From Rhizobium rosettiformans (GTDB lineage Bacteria; Pseudomonadota; Alphaproteobacteria; Rhizobiales; Rhizobiaceae), in NCBI RefSeq assembly GCF_016806065.1, contig NZ_CP032406.1, positions 434,001 through 498,000 on the forward strand: a stretch of DNA of 64,000 nt. The letters are read 5' to 3'. A program made the position numbers and the translations under genes. Numbering within the stretch: position 1 is the first letter of the stretch; every line of letters begins with the position of its first letter. The notes below the pieces were generated by a model, which was given only the letters and a program-made list of their open reading frames with translations, did no database searches and was not told where the DNA came from. This document shows, piece by piece, positions 17,729 through 26,844 of the stretch.

Positions 17729-18656
17729 TCTCGCTGTCGATAATGGGCTGGCACTTGTGGGCATCAGCGCTGCGGAAGCGGCCCGGCGCCGAGAAGCCCG
17801 CATTGCGCTTCTGCTTTCTGCCCCGGCCCTCTTTCTCTTGCTCAGCTTCGTCATCTTGCCGACGGCTGCCGTGATCTTCCTGGGCTTTACCGATTTCGAG
17901 CTCGGCTATGGCAGCTTCAACTTCGTCGGCTTTGAGAACTATGCCGAACTGCTGAACGACCGTACCTTCAAGAAATCATTGTGGAACACCACGGTTTATG
18001 CGGCCATCGTCGCGCCCACGTCGATGGCGCTCGGGCTCGGAATCGCGCTGCTGATCGAATCCGAAGGCTGGGGCAAGAGCCTGTTCCGCACCGCCTATTT
18101 CCTGCCCGTCGCCTCGTTGCTCGTGGCTATGGCGACGGTGTGGCAATATCTCTTTCACCCGACCATAGGCCCGATCAACGCCGCCCTCGGCCTGATCGGC
18201 ATCGACGGCCCCAACTGGCTCGGCGCGTCGAGCACGGTGATGACCAGCCTGTCGATCATTGGCATCTGGCAGGCGACAGGATTCAACATGGTCCTCTTCC
18301 TGGCCGGCCTGTCTGCCATTCCGCGCGACCTCTACCAGGCGGCAGAAGTAGACGGCGCGCGCTCAGCCCTTTCGCGCTTCCGCCTTGTCACCTGGCCAAT
18401 GCTTGGACCGACCACGCTGTTTGTCACAACGATCTCGATCATCAACGCCGTGAAGGTCTTCGAGACGGTGAAGACGCTGACCGAAGGCGGTCCGAACAAG
18501 GCGTCGGAAGTGCTGCTCTTCACCATCTACCAGGAGGGTTTTGTCTACCTCAAGGTCGGCTATGCCTCGGCCATGACCGTCATCTTCCTGGCGATCCTCG
18601 TCTCGCTGATGTTCCTCCAATACCGCGTCATGGACCGGAAGGTGCACTACGCATGA
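17721..18656 (+). CDS. CUT1 ABC transporter permease, UgpA-like
   Basis: A 311-residue inner-membrane permease with six predicted helices (first at LLLSAPALFLLLSFVILPTA). The EAA loop (EVDGARSALSRFRLVTWPMLGP) contacts the ATPase. The ATG at 17721 is inside the end of the ATPase gene. It pairs with the next gene to form the transmembrane pore. Sequence style (FTDFELGYGSFNFVGFENY) is of the sn-glycerol-3-phosphate/maltose permease family. Confidence 0.9.
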   Translation: MASLAVDNGLALVGISAAEAARRREARIALLLSAPALFLLLSFVILPTAAVIFLGFTDFELGYGSFNFVGFENYAELLNDRTFKKSLWNTTVYAAIVAPTSMALGLGIALLIESEGWGKSLFRTAYFLPVASLLVAMATVWQYLFHPTIGPINAALGLIGIDGPNWLGASSTVMTSLSIIGIWQATGFNMVLFLAGLSAIPRDLYQAAEVDGARSALSRFRLVTWPMLGPTTLFVTTISIINAVKVFETVKTLTEGGPNKASEVLLFTIYQEGFVYLKVGYASAMTVIFLAILVSLMFLQYRVMDRKVHYA

Positions 18657-19492
18657 TGATGACCGATCGTTTCACGCCCGGCCGGGCACTGCGCCTCGCC
18701 CTCCTCACGCTCGGGGCCATTGTCTTCCTCGCGCCCTACATCTTCATGATCTCGACCGCCGGCAAGGCACAGAGCGAGATCTTCTCCTCGTCGCTGAACC
18801 TGATCCCGCAGACCTGGTCCTATGCTGAGAACTTCGCCAAGGCCTTCGGTCGGGTGTCGATGGGCGGACTGCTATTGAACGGGGTGATCGTCTGCGGCCT
18901 GATCCTGGTCGTTCAGGTGCTGGTGGCGATCCCTTGTGCCTATGCCATGGCCAAGCTGTCGTTCCGGACTGCCCGGCTGATGATGGCGCTCGTCATGCTC
19001 GGCCTGCTCGTGCCGATCCATGCAACGGCGCTGCCGCTCTATGTCGCCTTCGACCGGCTGTCGGTGCTCAACAGCTATTTCGCTCTGGTTGCGCCGTTCT
19101 CGATTTCGGTCTTTGCCATCTTCCTCTTCCTGCAGTTCTTCCGCGGCATTCCCGACGATCTCATCCATGCGGCCCGCCTCGACGGCATGTCCGAGGCCGG
19201 CATCGTGGCGCGCGTCGTCGTGCCCAATGCCTGGCCGGCGATCACCGCCTTTTCGATCTTCTCCGTCGTCGCCCACTGGAACGACCTGTTCTGGCCGCTG
19301 ATCGTTGTGACCAACCAGAATTACGCCACGCCACCGCTCGGGCTTCTCTACTTCCGCGCGGCAGAAGCCGGCGACGATTACGGCGCGCTGATGGCTGCCA
19401 CCCTCATCATCACCCTTCCCCTCGTGCTTGCCTTCCTGCTTGCGCAGAAACGCTTCGTCGAGGGCATCACCATGACCGGTCTCAAAGGCTGA
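18653..19492 (+). CDS. CUT1 ABC transporter permease, UgpE-like
   Basis: A 279-residue second permease. It shows the N-terminal helix ALLTLGAIVFLAPYIFMIST, then KAQSEIFSS, an EAA loop (ARLDGMSEAGIVARVVVPN) and the family C-terminus (QKRFVEGITMTGLKG). ATGA overlap with the upstream permease (18653-18656). A longer open frame in the same phase runs back to 17981 but is only the shadow of the first permease. Confidence 0.9.
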   Translation: MMMTDRFTPGRALRLALLTLGAIVFLAPYIFMISTAGKAQSEIFSSSLNLIPQTWSYAENFAKAFGRVSMGGLLLNGVIVCGLILVVQVLVAIPCAYAMAKLSFRTARLMMALVMLGLLVPIHATALPLYVAFDRLSVLNSYFALVAPFSISVFAIFLFLQFFRGIPDDLIHAARLDGMSEAGIVARVVVPNAWPAITAFSIFSVVAHWNDLFWPLIVVTNQNYATPPLGLLYFRAAEAGDDYGALMAATLIITLPLVLAFLLAQKRFVEGITMTGLKG

Positions 19493-19517
19493 CCGGTCTC
19501 AACCCAGGAGAACTGCG

Positions 19518-20783
19518 ATGACTTATCTCAAGAAGGCTCTCGCCGCCGCAGCGGTGTCGCTGGCGACATGCATCCCGGCCCATGCCGAGACCACGCTCAA
19601 TGTCCACTATCCTATGCCGGGCTTCTTCAAGGACGTGATGGACACGATCTCGAAGAAGTTCATGGAAGAAAACCCGGACATCAAGATCACCTTCGCCAAT
19701 CCTTCCGCCACCTATGAGGAAGGCATCCAGACGATCATGCGCCAGGCTGGCACGGCCGAAATGCCCGACGTCACCTTCATCGGCCTCAACCGCCTGCGCA
19801 TGGTCAACGAGCGTGACATTCCCGTCGATCTCGGCCCCTTCATGGAAAAAGACGGCAACATGGCCGAGCAGGGCTTTTCTGACAACATCCTGAAGCTTGC
19901 AAAGGTCAAGGGAAAACAGGTCGGACTTGCCTTCGCCACATCCAACCCGATCATGTATTACAATGCCGATCTCGTGCGCAAAGTCGGTGGCAATCCCGAC
20001 CAGCCGCCAAAGACCTGGGACGAAGTGATCGCGCTCTCGTCGAAGATCAAGGCGCTCGGCGACGGCAATGAAGGCATCGATTTTCGCTGGCAGGGTGACG
20101 ACTGGATGTTCTCCGCGCTCCTGTTCGGCGCCGGCGGCCAGATGCTGAGTGACGATGAGGCAAGTGTCGCCTTCAACGGCCCTGAAGGTTTGAAGGCCTT
20201 TGAACTGGTCGACCGCATGGTCAAGGAAGGTGGCCTTCCGGTCTTCACCAAGCAGGCGGGCGAGCAGGCCTTCGTCGCTGGCAAGGTCGGCTTTGCCTTC
20301 CAGACCACTGGCGCGCTGCGCAACACCATCAAGAATGTCGGCGACAAGTTCGACCTGCGCACAGGCCCGATCCCGCGCCTTGATCCCGTCAACGGCAAGC
20401 TGCCGACCGGCGGCAATGCTGCGGTCATGCTCACCCGCGACGCTGAGAAGCAGGAAGCGGCCTGGAAGTTCATCAAGTTCGCAGCCGGTCCCTACGGCGC
20501 CTCGGTTGTCGTTCCCGGCACCGGATATGTCCCGAACAATGAGCTTGCCGCCACCTCGCCGGATTATCTCGGTAACTTCTACAAGGAAAACCCGCTGTTC
20601 CGCGCCGGTCTCGAGCAGATGCCGCTGATGCAACCCTGGTACGCATTCCCCGGTTCGAACGGCGTGAAGGTCACGCAGACGATCGTGGAAAACCTGTCAC
20701 GGGTCGTCGAGCAGTCGGCCGAACCGAAGGAAGCACTCGACGACGCTGCCGCGGAAGTCGAGGGCCTGCTGCCGAGAAGCTGA
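19518..20783 (+). CDS. extracellular solute-binding protein, family 1 (UgpB-like)
   Basis: A 421-residue periplasmic binding protein with a Sec signal peptide (KKALAAAAVSLATCIPAHAET, cleavage near residue 22). It has the family-1 pattern of two alpha/beta lobes, including TFIGLNRLRMVNERDIPVD and AWKFIKFAAGPYGASVV. AGGAG lies upstream of its ATG. It is the last gene of the operon PDE-ATPase-permease-permease-SBP. The combination with a phosphodiesterase fits uptake of glycerophosphodiesters or glycerol-3-phosphate, but the ligand cannot be read from sequence. Confidence 0.9.
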   Translation: MTYLKKALAAAAVSLATCIPAHAETTLNVHYPMPGFFKDVMDTISKKFMEENPDIKITFANPSATYEEGIQTIMRQAGTAEMPDVTFIGLNRLRMVNERDIPVDLGPFMEKDGNMAEQGFSDNILKLAKVKGKQVGLAFATSNPIMYYNADLVRKVGGNPDQPPKTWDEVIALSSKIKALGDGNEGIDFRWQGDDWMFSALLFGAGGQMLSDDEASVAFNGPEGLKAFELVDRMVKEGGLPVFTKQAGEQAFVAGKVGFAFQTTGALRNTIKNVGDKFDLRTGPIPRLDPVNGKLPTGGNAAVMLTRDAEKQEAAWKFIKFAAGPYGASVVVPGTGYVPNNELAATSPDYLGNFYKENPLFRAGLEQMPLMQPWYAFPGSNGVKVTQTIVENLSRVVEQSAEPKEALDDAAAEVEGLLPRS

Positions 20784-20814
20784 AGACAGCGCTCGTTCAC
20801 GAAGACGCGGGCTT

Positions 20815-20844
20815 GCGCGCCGCTTGCCAAAAAAGGCGGCGCGC
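20815..20844. terminator. hairpin between convergent genes
   Basis: 9-bp stem GCGCGCCGC / GCGGCGCGC with a 12-nt A-rich loop, located between the binding-protein stop and the LacI regulator stop. It could end transcription from both sides; there is no clear T-run. Confidence 0.45.
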
Positions 20845-20895
20845 CCTCTGCACACCACAAGTGCCTTGAATGACGGGGACGGAGACTGGGGGCAG

Positions 20896-21882
20896 TCAAG
20901 GAAGCGATCGAACAGTACCGCCCGGATTGAGCTTGAAACCCAGTGTCAGATGGCGCGGCAGAGCTGAATTTGCTGCCATGTCGAGGAGGAGCGACGCAGC
21001 TGTTGCGCCCATGCTGGTGTCGGCCATTTCGATTGTGGTCAAGGGCGGATCCATCAGTCGCCCGATGGCGATCCCGTCAAATCCCGCGACAGAAATGTCA
21101 TCCGGCACCTGCAGCCTTTCCCGTCTCACTGCGCTGATCACACCGAGCGCCAAGAGATCGTTGGAGGCAATGATGGCGGTCGGCCGATAGAGCGACAGAA
21201 CCCCTGAAAGATCTATCTCGCCATAACCCGTCGCGAATGAGACTTGGAGGGCGTCTGCAATCTCAAGACCTGCTTCTTGCATGGCGTCGCAATATCCTTC
21301 AAAGCGCGCGCGAGCCCGGTCGGAGCTCTCAAACCGGCCGGATACAAACAGGATCCGGCGATGCCCATGATGGATGAGGTGGTTGGCAAGCTCTTTTCCA
21401 GCACGTCTATTGTCCGTCGTGACGGCGGCCTTGAAGCGTGACGTTGGCTGGTTGTGGAGAAGGACAGTCGGCGGCAGATCTGCAGACAAGGTCGATTGGC
21501 TGACCAGGGGATTGCAAAGGGTGATGATGAGCCCTGTTAGATTTTCGGCCAGAAGGGCTGCGATCGCATCGGGTTCACGGACCGGGTCGTAGTCGGACTG
21601 GGCAATCAGAACCCCATGTCCGGCAACCCGCATGCGGCTCTGGATGCCGGACAATGAAGCGGCAAAGACGGGATTGCTGATGCTGGGGATCAATACGCCG
21701 ACGACCGGGCGACGTCGATTTGCGGCAGTGCTTCCCTCGACCTTTTGATATCCAAGCTCACGTGCCGCCTTGCGGACACGTCTGAGCATGGCTTGACTGA
21801 CCGGACCGCTGCGGTTCAGCACACGGCTGACAGTGGCCATGGAGCACCCGGCCCGGGAGGCGATTTCCTCGATCGTCGACAT
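20896..21882 (-). CDS. LacI-family transcriptional regulator
   Basis: A 328-residue repressor. The N-terminal helix-turn-helix is TIEEIASRAGCSMATVSRVLNRSG, followed by a hinge helix and a periplasmic-binding-like sugar-sensing domain (PVVGVLIPSISNPVFAASLSGI to the C-terminal VAGFDGIAIG and PPLTTIEMA). The start at ATG 21882 places the HTH at the N-terminus; the frame extends to 21924. It is convergent with the Ugp-like operon and probably controls it, although no operator was found by eye. Confidence 0.88.
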   Translation of the reverse strand: MSTIEEIASRAGCSMATVSRVLNRSGPVSQAMLRRVRKAARELGYQKVEGSTAANRRRPVVGVLIPSISNPVFAASLSGIQSRMRVAGHGVLIAQSDYDPVREPDAIAALLAENLTGLIITLCNPLVSQSTLSADLPPTVLLHNQPTSRFKAAVTTDNRRAGKELANHLIHHGHRRILFVSGRFESSDRARARFEGYCDAMQEAGLEIADALQVSFATGYGEIDLSGVLSLYRPTAIIASNDLLALGVISAVRRERLQVPDDISVAGFDGIAIGRLMDPPLTTIEMADTSMGATAASLLLDMAANSALPRHLTLGFKLNPGGTVRSLP

Positions 21883-22625
21883 CTTCTTATCGCTCACTTC
21901 AATAGACGCATGGCGGCCGGCCATGATGCAGTATTTGGGATCCCGCGATGATGCTCTGACGAAGGCCGGGTACGGCTGCGTCGTCTGTCACCCGAACAAA
22001 TGGGTTCCCATCAGCTCAGATGGGCGTCACGCGAGCAAGCTTCCGTCCTTCTGCACTGTCGTCCTCAATGGCCTCAGCTATCTGGCTTTACGTCGCGGAC
22101 CGTGACTGGAGTGTGACATCACCGGACGGCCCATCAAGCCGCAGAGGAGCGCCAAAGTGAGGATGACGCATCGTTGCGGGACGCCGCGACGCACAGTGTC
22201 AAAAGGAGATAGGAATTCCCAAAGTTGGAGGCTGGAATGGGGCCGTGATGAGATTGTCCGATGACGGGGTGCCGTACGGCAAAAGCAGACACTGACCTAT
22301 GTGCTGATGTGGTCCCTGTTCGGCCCAGAGCCTACAGTCCGAAGTTGAACGCAGAGGGAGATGAAAGGCATCAAGGTTTTAAGGCGTCATTCAAATTCGG
22401 TCTGATGCGGTCACAATCCAATGATTGCCACGGCGGCAGCAAGCGAAGGTGCGGCCTTCCACTGCTGTTCTTACCACTGCAATCTCTGAAAGAGATCGTC
22501 AGCATTCTGTGTTCGTCTAATCAAAGAGCACCAGGACAGGACACGCCACATGATCTTCCCATTAGAACACCTCCCAAAGGCGCCTAAAAGAGAGGCGCCA
22601 GAACGCTCTGGGGTGAAATTTCCAC
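21883..22625. other. 700-base region between LacI and AraC regulators
   Basis: No supported gene. The 3' side contains a 7-bp hairpin GGCGCCT/AGGCGCC (22579-22599) followed on the minus strand by TTT, a weak terminator for the AraC gene. The rest may hold the LacI promoter. Confidence 0.4.
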
Positions 22626-23546
22626 CTATGAGGAGCGGCGAAGAGCGCCCGGGCTCTTTCCGGTGACCGACTTGAACACTCTCGTAAAGTGGCTCTGATC
22701 GGCAAAGCCACAAGAAACCGCTATCTCCGACAGAGACAGGTCGACGTCCCTGAGGAGCAGCGCTTCTGCCCGCTCGATCCGGCGCTCCGTCAGCCACTGA
22801 TAGGGTGTGAGCCCCGTCGATTTGCGAAAGGCGCGCGTGAAGTGGCTGGGCGACAAGCCGCAGGCCTCCGCGACCTCGGCAACCGACAACTTGTCGCTCA
22901 GCCGGGCCGCGATCAATTCCTTGGCTCGGCGTTCCTGCCACTTCGCAAGACCGCCATTGGGCTGCAGCGGTTTCTCGTTGTTGTTCGCCCCCTGCCGCTT
23001 CAGCCCCTGGCTGGCGTGCAGGGCAGCGGCAACGAAAACTGCGCAGTCCTGCAGGAGCTGAACATCACCAGCATCAAAATAGGGCTCACGATCGGATAGC
23101 ACCCATAGGGTACCGAAGGGATTGCCATTGCCGATATGCAGCGGCACCAGCAACAGTTCCGGTATGCAAATCCCAGCCAGACAGTCGTAAAGCCGTTCCG
23201 GATAGCGTGTGAGCAGAGGCTGGTTGCGGTCGAGCACGACGCCGCATGGGCTGTCGTTCCTCGGGGTCAATCCACCTTCCAGATCCCACAACACGCCCCG
23301 TGTGTGGCGCCAGCGAAAACAGTTCGGCTCCTCGTTGAGGCTCAGCCCCGCGCTGGAAGCACCGGTTTCCCTGAGCGCCAGATCGACATAGCGCGGCAGA
23401 ACGGCTTCGGGATCTCGCGCCATTTCGGAGGCGAGGCCAACCAATGCGCTTCGCGCCCGTTCATGGTCGATGCGCTTTGCAACCCGCTTTTGCAGCGCCT
23501 CAGTTATGAATACATCTTTTATTAGATAAGTATTGTCGAGGCTCAT
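22626..23546 (-). CDS. AraC-family regulator with N-terminal GAF domain
   Basis: A 306-residue transcription factor. The N-terminal GAF domain spans about residues 25-175 (YVDLALRETGASSAGLSL ... CIPELLLVPLHIGNGNPFGTLWVLSD ... LLQDCAVFVAAALHA). The C-terminal AraC double HTH spans about 205-305 (KLSVAEVAEACGLSPSHFTRAFRKSTG and LSEIAVSCGFADQSHFTRVFKSVTGKSPG). AGGAGAG precedes the ATG. It is divergent from the Dyp peroxidase operon and is its likely regulator. A GAF sensor could read a haem, redox or small-molecule signal; which one is unknown. Confidence 0.9.
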   Translation of the reverse strand: MSLDNTYLIKDVFITEALQKRVAKRIDHERARSALVGLASEMARDPEAVLPRYVDLALRETGASSAGLSLNEEPNCFRWRHTRGVLWDLEGGLTPRNDSPCGVVLDRNQPLLTRYPERLYDCLAGICIPELLLVPLHIGNGNPFGTLWVLSDREPYFDAGDVQLLQDCAVFVAAALHASQGLKRQGANNNEKPLQPNGGLAKWQERRAKELIAARLSDKLSVAEVAEACGLSPSHFTRAFRKSTGLTPYQWLTERRIERAEALLLRDVDLSLSEIAVSCGFADQSHFTRVFKSVTGKSPGALRRSS

Positions 23547-23647
23547 ACTTAGCTCTCCTGATCCTCGAGAAAACTAAACCCCTCCAAGATGGAGATACTA
23601 TCGCTTGTCGGTCACCACGTAAATAATTGTTCCATGCCTTGAGCAAG

Positions 23648-23666
23648 TTTGCCCGGATCCGGCAAA
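23648..23666. promoter_or_regulatory. inverted repeat in the AraC-Dyp divergent region
   Basis: TTTGCC-CGGATCC-GGCAAA, a 6-bp inverted repeat with an internal GGATCC palindrome, about 100 bases upstream of the chosen Dyp start. Candidate operator or hairpin. Confidence 0.35.
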
Positions 23667-23767
23667 ATCTGCACGATTTCGGCAAGACCGTCCCGCCACC
23701 CGCCACTATTGAAACCTCAAGAACAACCATTGCGAGCCTCGCTCAGCGTTCCTTGAAGGTTAGAAAC

Positions 23768-25102
23768 GTGTTACTCGAACTTGACAATATCCAGGGCACG
23801 GTCCTGAACAACCGACCCATGCCCTACTTCGGCGCCTATGTCGCTTTCAGCATTGAAGATGCTACTGCAGCGCGCACCATGCTAAAGCGGCTGATCCCAA
23901 GGATCACGTCCTGCGCCGATTGGGCGGCTCCCAAACAACATGCCTGGCTCAACATCGCCTTTACCTGGGAAGGACTTCGCAGATTGGGGCTAAGCCCAGA
24001 TATTCTCGAGGGATTTCCCGTAGAATTTCGCCAGGGCATGGCCGCGCGGAGCGCCTTTCTCGGCGATGTAGGCCGCAGCGATCCGTCCTTGTGGGACTTC
24101 CCCCACGGCAACAACGGCTTCCATGCCGGCCTCCTGGTCATGGCGAGCACGGCCGAGGGCCGGGAGGAGATTCTTGACCTCGGTCGCCATGCGCTCGATG
24201 GGCTGGACGGGATCGAAGTCACCGCCCACCTGAGCGTCGGCGTGCCGCCGACAATGCGCGAGCATTTCGGCTTCGTCGACGGGATCAGCCGGCCGTTCAT
24301 CGAGGGACAGGGCGGCGAGCCGCTGCCGGGACAGGGCGAGCCGACCAAGGCGGGCGAATTCATTCTCGGATACGAGAACGAACTTGGCGAACTGGCCAAA
24401 GGGCCCGGCCCCGAGGTGCTCTGGCGCAACGGTACTTATGCCGCCATCCGGAAGATATACCAGGACGTCGCAGCGTTCCGCACCTACCTGCGCCAGTCTG
24501 CTTCCAACGCAGCGGGGGAGGAAAAGGTAGCGGCGAAAATGATGGGACGCTGGCGCAGCGGCTGTCCTCTCGCCTTGTCCCCAGACGTCGATGATCCCAC
24601 GATCGTCGACGATCCCCAGCGCAACAACGCCTTTGCCTACTACGAGGACGATCTGAACGGCGCGAAAACCCCGGTCGGTTGCCACATCCGGCGCGTCAAT
24701 CCGAGAGACGGTCTTCAGGACACTATGGCCTACGCACGCCTGCACCAGCTCCTGCGGCGCGGTGCGGCTTACGGGCCTCTCCTGCCCGAGGGCGTGATGG
24801 CCGATGATGGCGAGGATCGTGGCATCGTACTGGCACTAATCAACGCCAATCCGGGCAGACAATTCGAGTTCGTCCAGTCCCAGTGGGTGAACGATGGCGA
24901 CTTCGTGTCGCAAGGCCTACGCAGCGATCCGATCGTCGGTCGCCGCGATCGCTCCGATGACTTTGCCTTCCCTGACAAGCCGGTTCGCCGGCGTCTGACG
25001 GGATTGCCCGATTTCACCGCGACGCGCGGCGGCGAACACGTGTTTCTGCCGAGCATCAGCGCGCTGAAATGGCTGTCCCAGATGCAAGGCAACGAAGCCT
25101 GA
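23768..25102 (+). CDS. Dyp-type haem peroxidase
   Basis: Dye-decolourising peroxidase, about 444 residues from GTG 23768. The distal-side GxxDG motif is present (EHFGFVDGISRPF), with the conserved Asp and later Arg; the proximal haem-ligand His is in VGCHIRRVNPRD. No Tat or Sec signal is visible, so it is probably cytoplasmic. The C-terminal part (RGIVLALINANPGRQFEFVQSQWVNDGDF, then HVFLPSISALKWL) is typical of the long (C/D-type) Dyp proteins rather than the 300-residue EfeB/YfeX types. The frame opens at a TTG at 23627, but the domain begins at LLELDNIQGTV, which supports the GTG. First gene of an apparent three-gene oxidoreductase operon. Confidence 0.88.
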   Translation: MLLELDNIQGTVLNNRPMPYFGAYVAFSIEDATAARTMLKRLIPRITSCADWAAPKQHAWLNIAFTWEGLRRLGLSPDILEGFPVEFRQGMAARSAFLGDVGRSDPSLWDFPHGNNGFHAGLLVMASTAEGREEILDLGRHALDGLDGIEVTAHLSVGVPPTMREHFGFVDGISRPFIEGQGGEPLPGQGEPTKAGEFILGYENELGELAKGPGPEVLWRNGTYAAIRKIYQDVAAFRTYLRQSASNAAGEEKVAAKMMGRWRSGCPLALSPDVDDPTIVDDPQRNNAFAYYEDDLNGAKTPVGCHIRRVNPRDGLQDTMAYARLHQLLRRGAAYGPLLPEGVMADDGEDRGIVLALINANPGRQFEFVQSQWVNDGDFVSQGLRSDPIVGRRDRSDDFAFPDKPVRRRLTGLPDFTATRGGEHVFLPSISALKWLSQMQGNEA

Positions 25103-25128
25103 TCGAGGACCGACCAGGACGGCGTGGC

Positions 25129-25145
25129 GAGACCGGGTCTCTTTT
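25129..25145 (+). terminator. weak hairpin plus T-run after Dyp gene
   Basis: GAGAC-CGG-GTCTC followed by TTTT, 27 bases beyond the Dyp stop. The stem is only 5 bp, so it may act as an attenuator rather than a full terminator. Confidence 0.3.
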
Positions 25146-25288
25146 CCAGTCTCGCTTCACGCGGCCCCGCAAGAAACCGTCCCGTCCGCCCCGAGCCCAA
25201 GCGAATGGGACGAGCCGAGACGCACATAGCAGAAAACCCAAGCAACCCCGCTGACGAGTTTAGCACCCACTATGATGGAGTATCGACC

Positions 25289-25762
25289 ATGACCAATTTT
25301 CACAACACTACCGCACGCCCAGGCACCAAGAAAGGCGTCTGGAACGAATTCACTGTGATCATGCCGCTGAAGCCTGGCGGCGCGAATCGCATGCGCGACA
25401 GCTTCGGCGGCTTCGACGAGGAGCGCACAAAGAACACCGATCGCATCGGCACGGTGCACGATCTACGCTTCGTCATCTTCGACAATGACACCCGCTGCAT
25501 TTTCGCATCGACCTTCGATGGCGACTGGGAAACCTACATCGACGACTTCGCAACAATCATCCCCGACGAGATCGACCTGCTCTTTGCGGAAGTCGTCGAT
25601 TACCCGGGTGTCCGCAGCCCCGACATCAAAGACTTCATCGCAAAGCACCAAGTCTCCGCCATGGCCTTCTACGGAGCCTATACCGATGCTTCCGTCCGCG
25701 ACGTCTGGAAAGCGCTAAAGATTCGCAAGGCGCTGGACCAGATGCTCGACGCCGCCAACTGA
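25289..25762 (+). CDS. hypothetical protein between Dyp peroxidase and catalase-like genes
   Basis: A 157-residue soluble protein, ATG 25289 with GGAG upstream. It has the look of a ferredoxin-like alpha/beta fold: VWNEFTVIMPLKPGGANRMRDS, then HDLRFVIFDNDTRCIFASTF, DGDWETYIDDFATIIPDEID and VSAMAFYGAYTDASVRDVWKAL. Dimeric alpha+beta barrel proteins and Dyp peroxidases share such folds, so a structural partner role is possible. I do not recognise a named family. The position between two haem-protein genes suggests a shared pathway. Confidence 0.75.
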   Translation: MTNFHNTTARPGTKKGVWNEFTVIMPLKPGGANRMRDSFGGFDEERTKNTDRIGTVHDLRFVIFDNDTRCIFASTFDGDWETYIDDFATIIPDEIDLLFAEVVDYPGVRSPDIKDFIAKHQVSAMAFYGAYTDASVRDVWKALKIRKALDQMLDAAN

Positions 25763-25794
25763 TCCCACACCTCGAGCAAGATTGGATTTTGATC

Positions 25795-26772
25795 GTGAAC
25801 AGTCAACAATACCGTCTGGCGTCGCAACTGGTCGATCTGCTCCATCAGCACATCGGCTTCTACCCCGGATACCGCAGCGTGCATGCGCAGGGCCGGTACT
25901 ATGCCGGCGTCTTCACGGCAACGCCGCAGGCGCGTCAGATCAGTCGGGCGTCGCATTTCCAGGGCAAGCCAGTTCCAGTCACGATCCGGCATTCCAACAG
26001 CCCCTTGGCGAACCCGGTCGGTCCGGCGGATTCGGTCTCCATGGCCGTCCGGTTTTACCTCGCCGATGGCACGATCACCGATCTCATCGCCCTGCCGATC
26101 ACCCTCTTTTTCACGCGCACGCCCGAAGAGACGCTCGAGCTTCTCAAAATCGCCTTGCCGGACCCCGAGACCGGCAAGGCTAACATGGAGAGGGTGGGTC
26201 AATTTCTGGCGGAAAGACCCTCCGTCATGCGCGCCGTCGGTCTGCGAAAACAGCTGCCGGCTGCCGTAAGCTTCGCGCGCACGGCCTACCACGCCCTGCA
26301 CGCCTTCCGCTTCGTCAATGAAGCAGGTGCCGCCGTCTATGCGCGGTATCACTGGGAGCCGGAAGCCGGCGTGGCGATGCAGACATTGGAAGAACTGCAC
26401 AGGGAAAAGCACACCTACCTGTTCGAGGAGCTCGAAGAGCGTCTGAACCAGGCTCCGGTGCGCTTCAATCTGGTGCTCGAATTGGCCGGGGAAGGCGATT
26501 CAACCGATGACCCAAGCGCCCCCTGGCCGGAAGGCCGGCCGCGCGTGGCCGTGGGGCAGCTTGAAATCACCCGCCCCACGACGCTTGAGGAGATCGGGGA
26601 TCCCGTCATGATGCATGACCCCACGCGCGTGACGGACGGTATCGAGCTTTCGGATGATCCGATCCTCGCCGCCCGCCGCGGCATCTACGAAGTCTCCGTC
26701 GCGCACCGTACCGGCGGGTGGAAGGGGCGCTCGGCCGCGCTTCTAAGGGAAGGCGGCTGTCCGTTCGCCTGA
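25795..26772 (+). CDS. catalase-like haem protein (SrpA / minimal catalase family)
   Basis: About 325 residues, much shorter than a typical 480+ residue catalase, with the catalase core only. The distal His sits in RSVHAQGRYYAGVFTATP. The NADPH/haem-side block is VTIRHSNSPLANPVGPADSVSMAVRFYLADG, where RHSN replaces the usual RFSN. The proximal haem-ligand Tyr is in ARRGIYEVSVAHRTGGW. No signal peptide. The start is GTG 25795 (alternative TTG 25789). These short catalases usually have peroxidase rather than strong catalase activity (family knowledge). It ends the operon with Dyp and the small protein. Confidence 0.82.
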   Translation: MNSQQYRLASQLVDLLHQHIGFYPGYRSVHAQGRYYAGVFTATPQARQISRASHFQGKPVPVTIRHSNSPLANPVGPADSVSMAVRFYLADGTITDLIALPITLFFTRTPEETLELLKIALPDPETGKANMERVGQFLAERPSVMRAVGLRKQLPAAVSFARTAYHALHAFRFVNEAGAAVYARYHWEPEAGVAMQTLEELHREKHTYLFEELEERLNQAPVRFNLVLELAGEGDSTDDPSAPWPEGRPRVAVGQLEITRPTTLEEIGDPVMMHDPTRVTDGIELSDDPILAARRGIYEVSVAHRTGGWKGRSAALLREGGCPFA

Positions 26773-26789
26773 CAGCATCACGCATAACC

Positions 26790-26816
26790 GGCCTGTCGGA
26801 CATGGTCCGACGGGCC
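26790..26816 (+). terminator. strong 12-bp hairpin after catalase-like gene
   Basis: GGCCTGTCGGAC-ATG-GTCCGACGGGCC, perfect except for one U-G pair and with a 3-base loop, 17 bases after the catalase-like stop. No T-run follows; likely an end-of-operon or mRNA-protecting hairpin. Confidence 0.5.
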
Positions 26817-26844
26817 ACCTCTCATCGTCTTGAAGGATTGTCCC

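Noticed and set aside
19482..20633. Minus-strand open frame of 383 codons opposite the solute-binding protein
   Set aside because: Pure antisense of a convincing binding protein; no ribosome site or family motif.
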